The translations under genes were made by a program, and so were the position numbers. Shown one piece after another: positions 55,814-63,561 of a stretch of 64,000 bases of DNA. Under the pieces are notes generated by a model. It did no database searches and was not told the DNA's origin. It saw nothing but the letters and a program-made list of their open reading frames with translations. Origin of the DNA: Undibacterium paludis (GTDB lineage Bacteria > Pseudomonadota > Gammaproteobacteria > Burkholderiales > Burkholderiaceae_D); assembly GCF_022568815.1 (NCBI RefSeq), contig NZ_JAKZHX010000012.1:1-64000 (forward strand). The letters are read 5' to 3'. The stretch's first letter is position 1. Every line of letters starts with the position of its first letter.

Positions 55814-57088
55814 ATGTTGCATGCTTGTGGAGTAGATTTTGGCACCTCGAACTCAACTGTGGGCTGGCATACGCCAGATCGTCCCGCGCTATTAGCCCTG
55901 GAAGGGGACAAAGTCACTTTGCCGTCCGTGGTGTTCTTCAATGCGGAAGATGATGAAATCACTTACGGCAGGGCTGCTCTGAGCAATTACCTGGCCGGCT
56001 ATGAAGGCCGCCTGATGCGCTCGATGAAAAGCCTGCTTGGCACCAGCCTGATGGATGGCCAGACAGAAGTGCAGGGCAAGGCCATATCATTTCGCCAACT
56101 GCTGGCGCAATTCATCAGTGAACTGAAACGCCGGGCAGAAAAATCTGCGGGCTGTCATTTCAGCCAGGCAGTGCTGGGCCGCCCTGTACATTTCATTGAT
56201 GATGACAGCAAGGCTGATCAACTGGCGCAAAACACACTGGAAGAAATCGCCCATGCGGCCGGGTTCAAGGAAGTGCACTTCCAGTTCGAGCCCATTGCCG
56301 CCGCCTTTGATTATGAATCACGTATCAGCAAGGAAGAACTGGTACTGATCGCCGATATTGGCGGCGGTACTTCGGATTTTTCCCTGGTGCGACTGTCACC
56401 CCAGCGCATCAACCGCCTGGACCGCAAGGACGATATCCTCGGTAATGGCGGCGTCCATATAGGCGGTACCGATTTCGACAAATACCTCAGTCTTACCCAT
56501 GTCATGCCCTTACTGGGCCTGGGCGGCAGACTGGGCTCGCAAATCGAAGTGCCATCAAGCTATTACTTCAACCTGGCTACCTGGCATACGATCAACCTGG
56601 TGTATACCCAGAAAATCTGGCGCGAATTACAAGAAGTCTATCGCGACATCAATACACCCGACTTGCGCCAGCGCTTCGAGCGCCTGCTCAACCTGGTGGA
56701 AGAACGCGACGGCCACTGGCTGGCCATCAAGTCGGAAGAAGCAAAAATCCTCTTGTCTGATCAGGCGGCCATCAGTCTGCCGCTCGAGCGACTGCGTAGC
56801 AAACAGCCAAGTGCAGTCTGTCAGCTAGAGCTGGACCAGGATGGCATGCAAACCTCCATCAACCACCTGACCGGCCAGATCGGCGAAACCGTCAAAGCCG
56901 TACTGCAAGCGGCCAGTGTTCGCCCGGAGCAGGTCGATACCGTGTTTTTTACCGGCGGCTCCAGCGGCGTGCGTGGTCTGCGCCAGCAGATCGCCAGCAT
57001 CGTGCCAGCCGCTGCCAAAGTGGAAGGCGATCTGTTTGGCAGCATAGGCGCAGGCCTGGGCATGGATGCCAGCCGCCGCTTTGCCTGA
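55814..57088 (+). CDS. Short Hsp70-family protein (YegD-like)
   Basis: This 424-residue protein has only an Hsp70 nucleotide-binding domain. It shows the phosphate-1 motif VDFGTSNSTVGW (~6-17), phosphate-2 IADIGGGTSDFSLV (~188-201) and the adenosine segment FFTGGSSGVRGL near the end. No substrate-binding beta-sandwich or lid is present, as in E. coli YegD. ATG 55814 is preferred because AGGA lies upstream. Its clients, and whether it acts as a chaperone at all, are unknown. It lies 48 bp after the CNNM-type gene on the same strand. Confidence 0.88.
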   Translation: MLHACGVDFGTSNSTVGWHTPDRPALLALEGDKVTLPSVVFFNAEDDEITYGRAALSNYLAGYEGRLMRSMKSLLGTSLMDGQTEVQGKAISFRQLLAQFISELKRRAEKSAGCHFSQAVLGRPVHFIDDDSKADQLAQNTLEEIAHAAGFKEVHFQFEPIAAAFDYESRISKEELVLIADIGGGTSDFSLVRLSPQRINRLDRKDDILGNGGVHIGGTDFDKYLSLTHVMPLLGLGGRLGSQIEVPSSYYFNLATWHTINLVYTQKIWRELQEVYRDINTPDLRQRFERLLNLVEERDGHWLAIKSEEAKILLSDQAAISLPLERLRSKQPSAVCQLELDQDGMQTSINHLTGQIGETVKAVLQAASVRPEQVDTVFFTGGSSGVRGLRQQIASIVPAAAKVEGDLFGSIGAGLGMDASRRFA

Positions 57089-57241
57089 TTGCCAAGTTGT
57101 AAGCCTGCTGTAAAGACGGACTAATATATTTCACTTAAAGTCACAATGTTTTTGCCCGCGCTGCGGGCAGGCGGGCTTACGGACACTAAACTTAAACTAT
57201 ACTGATGGCAGCAATTGCAGGCTTTTCTAACCGGAGAAGGC

Positions 57242-59473
57242 ATGTCAAGTGAACACGATGAGGATGAGCTTTTTATCGTTGAAGATACCGAAGATGTATC
57301 GACGGCCAGTCAACATGCCCGTAGCTGGAAGATCGCCATCGTTGACGATGACGATGATGTGCACAAGACCACCCGTTTTGCATTGCAGTACGTCCAGATA
57401 CTGAACCGTCCCCTGGAATTCATCCACACTTATTCCAAAGACGAGACACGCCGGGTCTTTGCCACCGAAAGTGATATCGCTGTCATCCTGCTCGATGTCG
57501 TCATGGAAACCGAACATGCCGGCCTGGAACTGGTCAGTTACATCCGTGATGAACTTGGCTGGGGCGACACCCGTATCATCCTGCGCACCGGCCAGCCCGG
57601 CTATGCGCCCGAAGAAGAGGCGATACGCGACTACGACATCAATGACTATAAAACCAAGAACGAACTGACACGCAAGAAACTGCTGACCTCGCTGACAGCG
57701 GCCATACGCTCCTATGAACAGATTCGCACCATTGACGCCAGTCGCCGTGGCCTGCACCAGATCATCAACTCCAGCGCCGCTTTTACGTTTGAACATGGGA
57801 TTCAGGCTTTTGCCAGCGGCGTGATAACCCAGATCGCTGCACTGTGCGGGGTTCCCCCCGAGGGCCTGCTCTGTGCTCAGGGCGAACTGTGTGACAACGA
57901 TGACGAAGAAACACCACAGGTTTTCAATGTGATCGCCTCGGCCGGGCATTACAGCAATCTGATGAACTGCCCCATAGAAGACATACACGACGCCGGTGTC
58001 AGGGAAGCACTGAGGTATGCGCTGACCAGGCGTGAACCGCTGTTTACCGAACACAGCATGACCCTGTATTTTTCCGGCCGTGGTAATCGCCCGCTGGCCG
58101 CCTATATAGATCTGCCTTACTCGCTGACAGAGATCAACCGCAACCTGCTCGAAGTGTTTTGCTCGAATCTTGGCGTCTGCCTCGACAATCTTAACCTGGT
58201 CAACCAGCTCAAGAACCATGCCTATCGCGACCAGTTATTGAAATTGCCAAACCGGCTGAAGTTCATAGAACAGATCAGCACCGTCCTGCAGGAAAAACGG
58301 CAGGATCAAATGGTGGCGCTGATCGATATCGATGATTTTGCCGAAATCAATGATGTGCTTGGCCATCACTATGGCGACCTGATTTTGAAAGCCGTCACTG
58401 ACAGGCTGCGTGAGCAGCTTGGCGAAGGCGTCTTTTTTGCGCGCATTTCCGGTGATGTATTTGGCCTGCTCGGAGACAAGGATTTGCTCGACCCGGAGAT
58501 ACTGAGACAGTTGTTTATCGACCCCTTCAGCATAGGCAATACGGCACATGCCGTATCCATGTCGGTAGGCATGGTGGCCCTGGAAGGTTATGAAGGTGAC
58601 GGTGCCGAACCACTGAAAGACGCCAGCATTGCCTTGAAGCGCAGTAAAATCCATCAGCGTGGCAGCTATACCCTGTTCACCCGCAGCATGGGCATAGAAA
58701 TACGTGAGCGCGCCACGCTGATGCAGCATTTACACAAGGCCTTTGACGCCGAGCGCCTGTTTCTCATGTACCAGCCACAGATAGACCTCGAAACCGGCCA
58801 GTTCACCGGCCTGGAAGCACTGATACGCTGGCGTACCGATGAGGGGGTGCTGATACCGCCGAATGACTTCATCCCCCTGGCTGAGTACTCCGGCCTGATC
58901 ATCAGCCTCGGTGCCTGGGTATTGCGGACTGCCTGTTTCATGATGGTCAAACTGCAAAAAGCCGGCATCGCTCCGCAACGCATGGGCGTCAACGTCTCGG
59001 TCGTGCAATTCCGCCAGGATGATTTTATCGAGATCGTGGAAAATGCCCTGAAAGATACCGGCTTGTCACCCCGGTATCTGGAACTGGAAATCACCGAATC
59101 GGTCACCATGAGCAGCGCCATGCTGTTTGAAACACGGCTCGCCAGATTGAAAGAACTCGGTATCAAAATTGCCATTGATGATTTCGGGACCGGTTTTTCT
59201 TCGCTCAGCTACCTCGATAAATTGCCAGTGGACAGATTGAAGATAGACCGCGCCTTCGTCAACCAGATTGATACCCCGGAAGGGCCACGGATCGCCGAAC
59301 TGATCACCCAGCTTGGCAAGAAGCTCGGCCTGCAGGTCATTGCAGAAGGGGTGGAGCATGAAGTCCACTGGAAAACCCTGGCAGCCATGGGTTGCCATGA
59401 AGGTCAGGGCTTTTATATAGGCCGGCCCATGCTGGAAGAAAATCTGGAGGAGTGGATCAACAAGCGCAAATAA
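57242..59473 (+). CDS. Response regulator-DUF3369-GGDEF-EAL protein
   Basis: This 743-residue protein starts at ATG 57242 with GGAGAAGG 3-4 bp upstream. The receiver domain (~30-155) keeps the acidic DDDDD cluster and phospho-acceptor Asp83 in VILLDVVMET. A DUF3369 sensory domain follows (~165-320). The GGDEF domain (~335-470) has SGDVF in place of GGDEF (~402), losing the catalytic glutamate, so cyclase activity is unlikely. The EAL domain (~490-740) is intact (LEALIRW ~523, NVSVVQF, ELEITESV, IDDFGTGFSSLSY, AEGVEHE). It is therefore probably a phosphorylation-controlled c-di-GMP phosphodiesterase. No cognate kinase is adjacent. It follows the Hsp70-like gene by 153 bp. Confidence 0.93.
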   Translation: MSSEHDEDELFIVEDTEDVSTASQHARSWKIAIVDDDDDVHKTTRFALQYVQILNRPLEFIHTYSKDETRRVFATESDIAVILLDVVMETEHAGLELVSYIRDELGWGDTRIILRTGQPGYAPEEEAIRDYDINDYKTKNELTRKKLLTSLTAAIRSYEQIRTIDASRRGLHQIINSSAAFTFEHGIQAFASGVITQIAALCGVPPEGLLCAQGELCDNDDEETPQVFNVIASAGHYSNLMNCPIEDIHDAGVREALRYALTRREPLFTEHSMTLYFSGRGNRPLAAYIDLPYSLTEINRNLLEVFCSNLGVCLDNLNLVNQLKNHAYRDQLLKLPNRLKFIEQISTVLQEKRQDQMVALIDIDDFAEINDVLGHHYGDLILKAVTDRLREQLGEGVFFARISGDVFGLLGDKDLLDPEILRQLFIDPFSIGNTAHAVSMSVGMVALEGYEGDGAEPLKDASIALKRSKIHQRGSYTLFTRSMGIEIRERATLMQHLHKAFDAERLFLMYQPQIDLETGQFTGLEALIRWRTDEGVLIPPNDFIPLAEYSGLIISLGAWVLRTACFMMVKLQKAGIAPQRMGVNVSVVQFRQDDFIEIVENALKDTGLSPRYLELEITESVTMSSAMLFETRLARLKELGIKIAIDDFGTGFSSLSYLDKLPVDRLKIDRAFVNQIDTPEGPRIAELITQLGKKLGLQVIAEGVEHEVHWKTLAAMGCHEGQGFYIGRPMLEENLEEWINKRK

Positions 59474-59486
59474 GCTGGACAAACAA

Positions 59487-59523
59487 ATTGCCCGACCTGG
59501 CAATTAAAACCAGGCCGGGCAAT
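59487..59523. terminator. Stem-loop terminator between convergent genes
   Basis: ATTGCCCGACCTGG (59487-59500) pairs with CCAGGCCGGGCAAT (59510-59523), 13 of 14 positions, followed on the plus strand by GTTTTC. It lies 14 bp after the EAL-protein stop and 20 bp before the convergent Spy-like gene. Confidence 0.8.
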
Positions 59524-59543
59524 GTTTTCTGATTTATTGCAGT

Positions 59544-60089
59544 TTATTGTTTTTTATCCATCATCGCTGGGTGACCACCCTCCTTGTGCATGCCGCCCAT
59601 GTGAGCAGCCATGCGCTCACGCATGTGTGTAGCCATGCGGCGATGACTTTCATCAAAGATTTTTTGCTGCTCAGGTGTGAGTACCGCATAGAAAGTCTTC
59701 AGTGCAGCCAGGCGCGTTTGCATTTTTGCCAGGTGCTCTTTCATTTTATCCAGCCTTTTTTCCATGCGCTCCGGCGTGGTCAGCTTGTCCAGTTCTTTCT
59801 GGTCAGAATGTGCTGGCATGGCGCCGGGACTCATGGCGTCTGTAAAGGTTTTCCAGGCTGGCTCCTGGGCTGCAGTGATTTTCAATTTGTCATGCAGTTC
59901 AGCCTGGTGTTTGGCCAGACGTTCTTTCATTTTTTCCGCCCATTTGGCCGGATCGCCATGTTGTCCATGACCGGCAGGCGATGCAACAGGAGCCGCAGGC
60001 GCAGCAGTTTGCGCCCCGGCAGCACCGGCCAGGCCCAGGCTAAGTACCGTCAAACCTGTCAATATTTTTTTTTGCAAAGTATTCATCAT
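59544..60089 (-). CDS. Spy/CpxP-family periplasmic protein
   Basis: This 181-residue protein has a signal peptide (ILTGLTVLSLGLAGAAGAQ). The mature region is helical and contains LTXXQ-type segments (YAVLTPEQQKIFDESH ~130-145), the hallmark of the Spy/CpxP family. It also has Met/His-rich stretches (HMRERMAAHMGGMHKEGGH) near the C-terminus that could bind metals. Spy is an ATP-independent chaperone that protects periplasmic proteins. The gene is divergent from an OmpR-type two-component system, as spy/cpxP are controlled by such systems in enterics. Confidence 0.85.
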   Translation of the reverse strand: MMNTLQKKILTGLTVLSLGLAGAAGAQTAAPAAPVASPAGHGQHGDPAKWAEKMKERLAKHQAELHDKLKITAAQEPAWKTFTDAMSPGAMPAHSDQKELDKLTTPERMEKRLDKMKEHLAKMQTRLAALKTFYAVLTPEQQKIFDESHRRMATHMRERMAAHMGGMHKEGGHPAMMDKKQ

Positions 60090-60477
60090 TTTTACTTTCT
60101 GAACAAAGGAACATACTCATCAGTTCGCCCATGACATACAGGTAAAATCTGAGTAACCTGACTCTGGGGACTGATGCAAGCGGAGTCCAAAAGAAGATGG
60201 ATGTTTTCACTCTTGTCGACAGCGCCTGCAAACTGACATTACCGTCCCAGACATGGGATGTATCTTGCAGTATGCTTGTAACGATGAAATGTCTGTCACG
60301 CTTCGCTTTGTATCGACGTGTAACACAGACAAAAATTGCAGGTTGGCATGTTACTTACCGTTTCCACATGGGTATATCATTACCAGAACTCGTTTCATCC
60401 ATAAGAGTCCCCCTTTACAACATGCGACAACATGCCGATACAAAATCATCGTTTCCATTGCTGACAGCAGGCTCATA
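60090..60477. promoter_or_regulatory. Divergent promoter region of Spy-like gene and two-component system
   Basis: The 388-bp region has two candidate regulator sites. GTAAA-ATCTGA-GTAAC (60142-60156) lies 53 bp before the Spy-like start and resembles the CpxR GTAAA-N5-GTAAA pattern with a 6-bp spacer. A gapless direct repeat ACAACATGC[G/C] (60417-60426, 60427-60436) lies 41 bp before the regulator start. Either could be bound by the adjacent response regulator. No coding frame or RNA gene is visible. Confidence 0.45.
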
Positions 60478-61215
60478 ATGAAGAACATGGACACACCAAA
60501 TAAAATTCTCATCGTTGACGACGATCGCGACATTCGCAATTTGCTGGCCGATTATCTTGATAATAACGGCTATACCACAGTCACAGCTGCCGAGGGCAAC
60601 GCCATGTGGACTGCCCTGCAAGCCCACCAGATTGACCTCGTGGTGCTGGATCTGAACCTGCCCGGTGATGATGGCCTGACACTGTGCCGCAATCTGCGCA
60701 GCAAATCCAGCCTGCCGGTCATCATGCTGACCGCACGCGGGGAACCACTGGACCGCATACTGGGCCTGGAAATGGGGGCCGATGATTACCTGCCCAAGCC
60801 CTTTGAGCCACGCGAACTGCTGGCGCGCATACGCAGCGTGATGCGGCGCGCACAAAGCAATCACAATGCGCATACCGGCGAAGCCCTGCAAAAACTGAAG
60901 TTTGCCGGCTGGACCCTGGACTTGACAGCGCGCCACCTGATCAGCCCTGACGAGATGGTGGTATCCTTGTCCGGCGCTGAATTCCGCATGCTGAATATTT
61001 TCCTGGAACACCCGAATCGTGTGCTCAACCGCGACCAGTTACTGAACATGACACATGGCCGCGATGCCGACCCTTTTGACCGTTCCATTGATATTCAAAT
61101 CAGCCGCTTGCGGCAAAAACTAAGAGAAGATGCACGTTCACCGCAAATTATCAAGACTGTCAGAAATGGTGGTTATGTACTGGCCGTGACCGTGGAGGTG
61201 GAGCAGGGTTCATGA
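60478..61215 (+). CDS. OmpR/PhoB-family response regulator
   Basis: This 245-residue regulator starts at ATG 60478 (MKNMDTPNKILIVDDD); an ATG at 60487 is also possible. The receiver domain (~5-120) has the acidic pocket IVDDDRD and phospho-acceptor Asp near ~58 in LVVLDLNLPGDDG, plus the conserved Lys in DDYLPKPFEP. The C-terminal winged helix (~145-240: SGAEFRMLNIFLEHPNRVLN, DRSIDIQISRLRQKL) is of the OmpR/PhoB type. Its stop codon overlaps the histidine kinase start (ATGA), so the two are coupled. Likely targets are its own promoter and the divergent Spy-like gene. Confidence 0.93.
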   Translation: MKNMDTPNKILIVDDDRDIRNLLADYLDNNGYTTVTAAEGNAMWTALQAHQIDLVVLDLNLPGDDGLTLCRNLRSKSSLPVIMLTARGEPLDRILGLEMGADDYLPKPFEPRELLARIRSVMRRAQSNHNAHTGEALQKLKFAGWTLDLTARHLISPDEMVVSLSGAEFRMLNIFLEHPNRVLNRDQLLNMTHGRDADPFDRSIDIQISRLRQKLREDARSPQIIKTVRNGGYVLAVTVEVEQGS

Positions 61216-62558
61216 AAATTTTGTCGTCGATGTGGGGCAGGGTATTTGCCATCCTCTTGCTGGGTGTCGTGGCATCTGCTGCGCTGACCTGGTCACTCGC
61301 TTTTGGCGAGAGGCAAAAGACCATTTCCCAGTATCGCGATTCCCATGCGGTAGAACGTGCCGAACAACTGGTGCTGGCGCTTGATGCACTGCCTGCCGAG
61401 AACCGCGAAAAATTCCTGGCAACCGCACCACGCCTGGGTCTGAAAGTGGCCACCTTGCCAGCTGAGACCTCGGACCAGGCGCCACGCTCGGAATATGCCG
61501 CAGCCGTCAGTGAAAGGCTGGGCAAGAATTTTCGTGTGATGTCACTGGCGCAAGATCCGTCCTCCTGCCCGCGCATGCCGGCCAATCTCCAGACCAACCG
61601 TCTGCCCTGTGAAGCCCTGGGCATCACCTTGCACGACGGCACCGCCTTGCGTCTGACCGTGCTGCCACCGCGGAATCCGGCGCCGCCACTGAGACAGGAT
61701 TTTGTCCAGTATTTCTTCCTGTTCCTGGCCAGTATTGCGATACTGGCATTCCTGATCGCCCGTATGACCATGCGCCCGCTGCGGCAGATGGCGCAGGCGG
61801 CGACTGCTCTGGGCCAGGACATCAATCGCCCGCCATTACCAGAAAAAGGCGCGACGGAAATCCTGCAGGCAACGCGCGCCTTCAATGCGATGCAGGCCAG
61901 GATACGTCAGCATATTTCCCAGCGCACCCATATGCTGGCAGCAATCACCCATGACTTGCAAACCCCGCTGACCCGTCTGCGCCTGCGCCTGGAAAAGGTC
62001 AAGGACGAAGAATTGCGCGACAAGCTCATTGACGATCTGTCCGCCATGCAGATGATGATACGCGAAGGCCTGGACCTGGCGCGCAGCATGGACAGTAGTG
62101 AAGCACTGAAACCGCTGGATCTTGACTCGCTTCTCGACAGCGTTTGCGCCGATGCGGCTGATGCCGGACAGAATGTCAGCTTTGAAGGCAAACCCGGCCT
62201 GACCGTCATGGCCAGGCCACAAGCCCTGCGCCGCTGTCTGACCAACCTGATCGATAATGCCGTCAAATACGGCCATTACGCAACTGTCAGCCTGGTAGCC
62301 GGCAAAGACGCTGCCCGGGACGTATTGCATGTGCTGATACGCGATGGCGGTACTGGCATACCGCCAGAATTGCAGAGCAAGGTTTTCGAACCTTTCTTCC
62401 GCATAGAAACTTCACGCTCCCGCGAATCTGGCGGCACCGGCCTGGGCCTGACCATTGCCCAGAATATCGCCCAGCAACACGGTGGAAAACTGCAACTCAA
62501 CAACCTGCCTGAAGGCGGCCTGGAAGTAAGACTGACTCTGCCTATGCAGGTAGCGTAG
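61212..62558 (+). CDS. Sensor histidine kinase
   Basis: This 448-residue inner-membrane kinase has two transmembrane helices (~8-28 and ~165-185) bracketing a ~135-residue periplasmic domain with two cysteines (CPRM and PCEAL). A HAMP domain follows (RMTMRPLRQMAQAATALG). The dimerisation/H-box has phospho-acceptor His near 246 in AITHDLQTPLTRLRLR. ATPase motifs N (NLIDNAVKYG), G1 (DGGTGIP), F (FEPFFRIE) and G2 (GGTGLGLTIAQNI) are intact. It is EnvZ/CpxA-like in layout. The signal is unknown. It is coupled to the regulator gene. Confidence 0.94.
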   Translation: MKILSSMWGRVFAILLLGVVASAALTWSLAFGERQKTISQYRDSHAVERAEQLVLALDALPAENREKFLATAPRLGLKVATLPAETSDQAPRSEYAAAVSERLGKNFRVMSLAQDPSSCPRMPANLQTNRLPCEALGITLHDGTALRLTVLPPRNPAPPLRQDFVQYFFLFLASIAILAFLIARMTMRPLRQMAQAATALGQDINRPPLPEKGATEILQATRAFNAMQARIRQHISQRTHMLAAITHDLQTPLTRLRLRLEKVKDEELRDKLIDDLSAMQMMIREGLDLARSMDSSEALKPLDLDSLLDSVCADAADAGQNVSFEGKPGLTVMARPQALRRCLTNLIDNAVKYGHYATVSLVAGKDAARDVLHVLIRDGGTGIPPELQSKVFEPFFRIETSRSRESGGTGLGLTIAQNIAQQHGGKLQLNNLPEGGLEVRLTLPMQVA

Positions 62559-62733
62559 TGTTCAGCTTTTGTAGGTCATGTTCCTGAATTAAGGCGATTG
62601 CCCTTCGTAAGCCACACTGGTGGACCGCCCAGCAGAGTTGATCAAAAAGATTCAGAAGAATATGGTTAGCGGTTGTATTGGCGTTGGGTTGGGGTTGTTT
62701 TTTTGCCGTTCCGATGTGTCGCTGCCTTTTTGG

Positions 62734-62764
62734 CTTAGCTTTTTGGCGAAGCAAAAAAGCTAAG
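62734..62764. repeat. 11-bp perfect inverted repeat
   Basis: CTTAGCTTTTT (62734-62744) and AAAAAGCTAAG (62754-62764) form a hairpin with a 9-bp loop GGCGAAGCA. It sits in a TTTTTGGC-rich context and resembles dispersed hairpin repeats in betaproteobacterial intergenic DNA rather than a terminator. Confidence 0.45.
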
Positions 62765-62823
62765 TGCCCGCCGCTCTACCACCGGCCAGCAATCTCAAGT
62801 AACGAATGTGGGCTATTAAAAAC

Positions 62824-62930
62824 GATCAGGTCGCGACAAAAACCCATCCCAACCTTTCCACTGAACCGCTTGCAGGCGACTTAGATTCCATCAGCGCAAA
62901 GTATGCTTTGTGAAATCCTGACTACATCCC
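62824..62930 (+). repeat. Dispersed ~100-bp repeat, copy B
   Basis: This copy aligns with 269-370 in the same orientation. It shares GATCAG, AAACCCATCCC, TCCACTG, CCGCTTGCA, CTTAGATTC and a hairpin with CGCAAAG and CTTTGTG arms. The palindrome around GCTTGCA is imperfect here, unlike in copy A. It lies ~90 bp before the DUF2721 gene. Confidence 0.6.
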
Positions 62931-63022
62931 CACACCTGAAAATACCTCGAAAGTACTCAACAGCCCCACCACTCCAGCCCCTGCCCCTGTAAAATTCAGA
63001 AAAAAATCCCAAGGGCCCACTC

Positions 63023-63496
63023 ATGATCAATTTGCAACTAGGCGACGTCAGCCACATTATCCAGCTTTCGATTGCCCCGGTGTTCCTGCTGACCGGTGTT
63101 GGCACCAAGCTCTCTGTTTTGACCAGCCGTCTGGCCCGCATCATAGACAGGTCCAGGGTGCTGGAGGACCTCTTGCATGGACAGATTGACGCACCACCCA
63201 ATCCGGCTCTGGAAGAAGAACTCCATGAGTTGTATGAGCGTTCGCACCTGATCAACCGTGCCATCACGCTCAGCACTTCTTGCGGCTTGCTGATCTGTCT
63301 GGTGATTGCTGCGCTGTTCACCGGCGACGCTACCGGTCTCAACCTCGACAAACTGATTGCCGCCCTGTTTGTCGGCGGTGTCCTGTCGCTGATCGGCAGC
63401 TTCATCTATTTCATGCGTGAAATCGTGGTTGCCACCAAAACCCTGACACGACAGCGTAAATTAGGCAGGCGCAAGATCAAGAGCCAGCAAAATTGA
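63023..63496 (+). CDS. DUF2721 family membrane protein
   Basis: This 157-residue protein has an N-terminal segment DVSHIIQLSIAPVFLLTGVG (~8-27) and two further hydrophobic helices (TLSTSCGLLICLVIAALFTG ~90-109 and LIAALFVGGVLSLIGSFIYF ~117-136), with a charged loop (LEEELHELYERSHLI). This is the DUF2721 pattern. Function is unknown. The basic tail (RQRKLGRRKIKSQQN) suggests a cytoplasmic C-terminus. It stands alone, followed by a strong terminator. Confidence 0.85.
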   Translation: MINLQLGDVSHIIQLSIAPVFLLTGVGTKLSVLTSRLARIIDRSRVLEDLLHGQIDAPPNPALEEELHELYERSHLINRAITLSTSCGLLICLVIAALFTGDATGLNLDKLIAALFVGGVLSLIGSFIYFMREIVVATKTLTRQRKLGRRKIKSQQN

Positions 63497-63510
63497 AAAA
63501 ATCTCCATAG

Positions 63511-63546
63511 AAAAAGCCCCGCGAACTGTGATTCGCGGGGCTTTTT
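63511..63546. terminator. Bidirectional intrinsic terminator
   Basis: AAAAAGCCCCGCGAA (63511-63525) pairs perfectly with TTCGCGGGGCTTTTT (63532-63546) around a 6-nt loop. It lies between the convergent ends of the DUF2721 gene and the partial surface-protein gene. Confidence 0.95.
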
Positions 63547-63561
63547 AACTATGAGGGTTGA

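Larger units (their letters stand above)
62559..63022. other. 464-bp intergenic region with two repeats
   Basis: The region contains a hairpin repeat (62734-62764) and the second copy of the dispersed repeat (62824-62930), each listed separately. A minus-strand frame around 62560-62680 reads ILLNLFDQLCWAVHQCG, which may be decayed coding sequence, but I do not recognise it. No RNA gene is seen. Confidence 0.5.

Noticed and set aside
57154..57168. GCCCGC-GCT-GCGGGC hairpin as terminator of the Hsp70-like gene
   Set aside because: The T-run is on the 5' side of the plus-strand stem, so it is not an intrinsic terminator in that direction.
57245..58219. 324-codon open frame antisense to the receiver-GGDEF-EAL gene
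   Set aside because: Shadow frame; sense gene is supported by intact motifs throughout.
62542..62754. 70-codon minus-strand frame in the repeat region
   Set aside because: No family match or ribosome-binding site, and it overlaps a hairpin repeat; at most decayed coding sequence.
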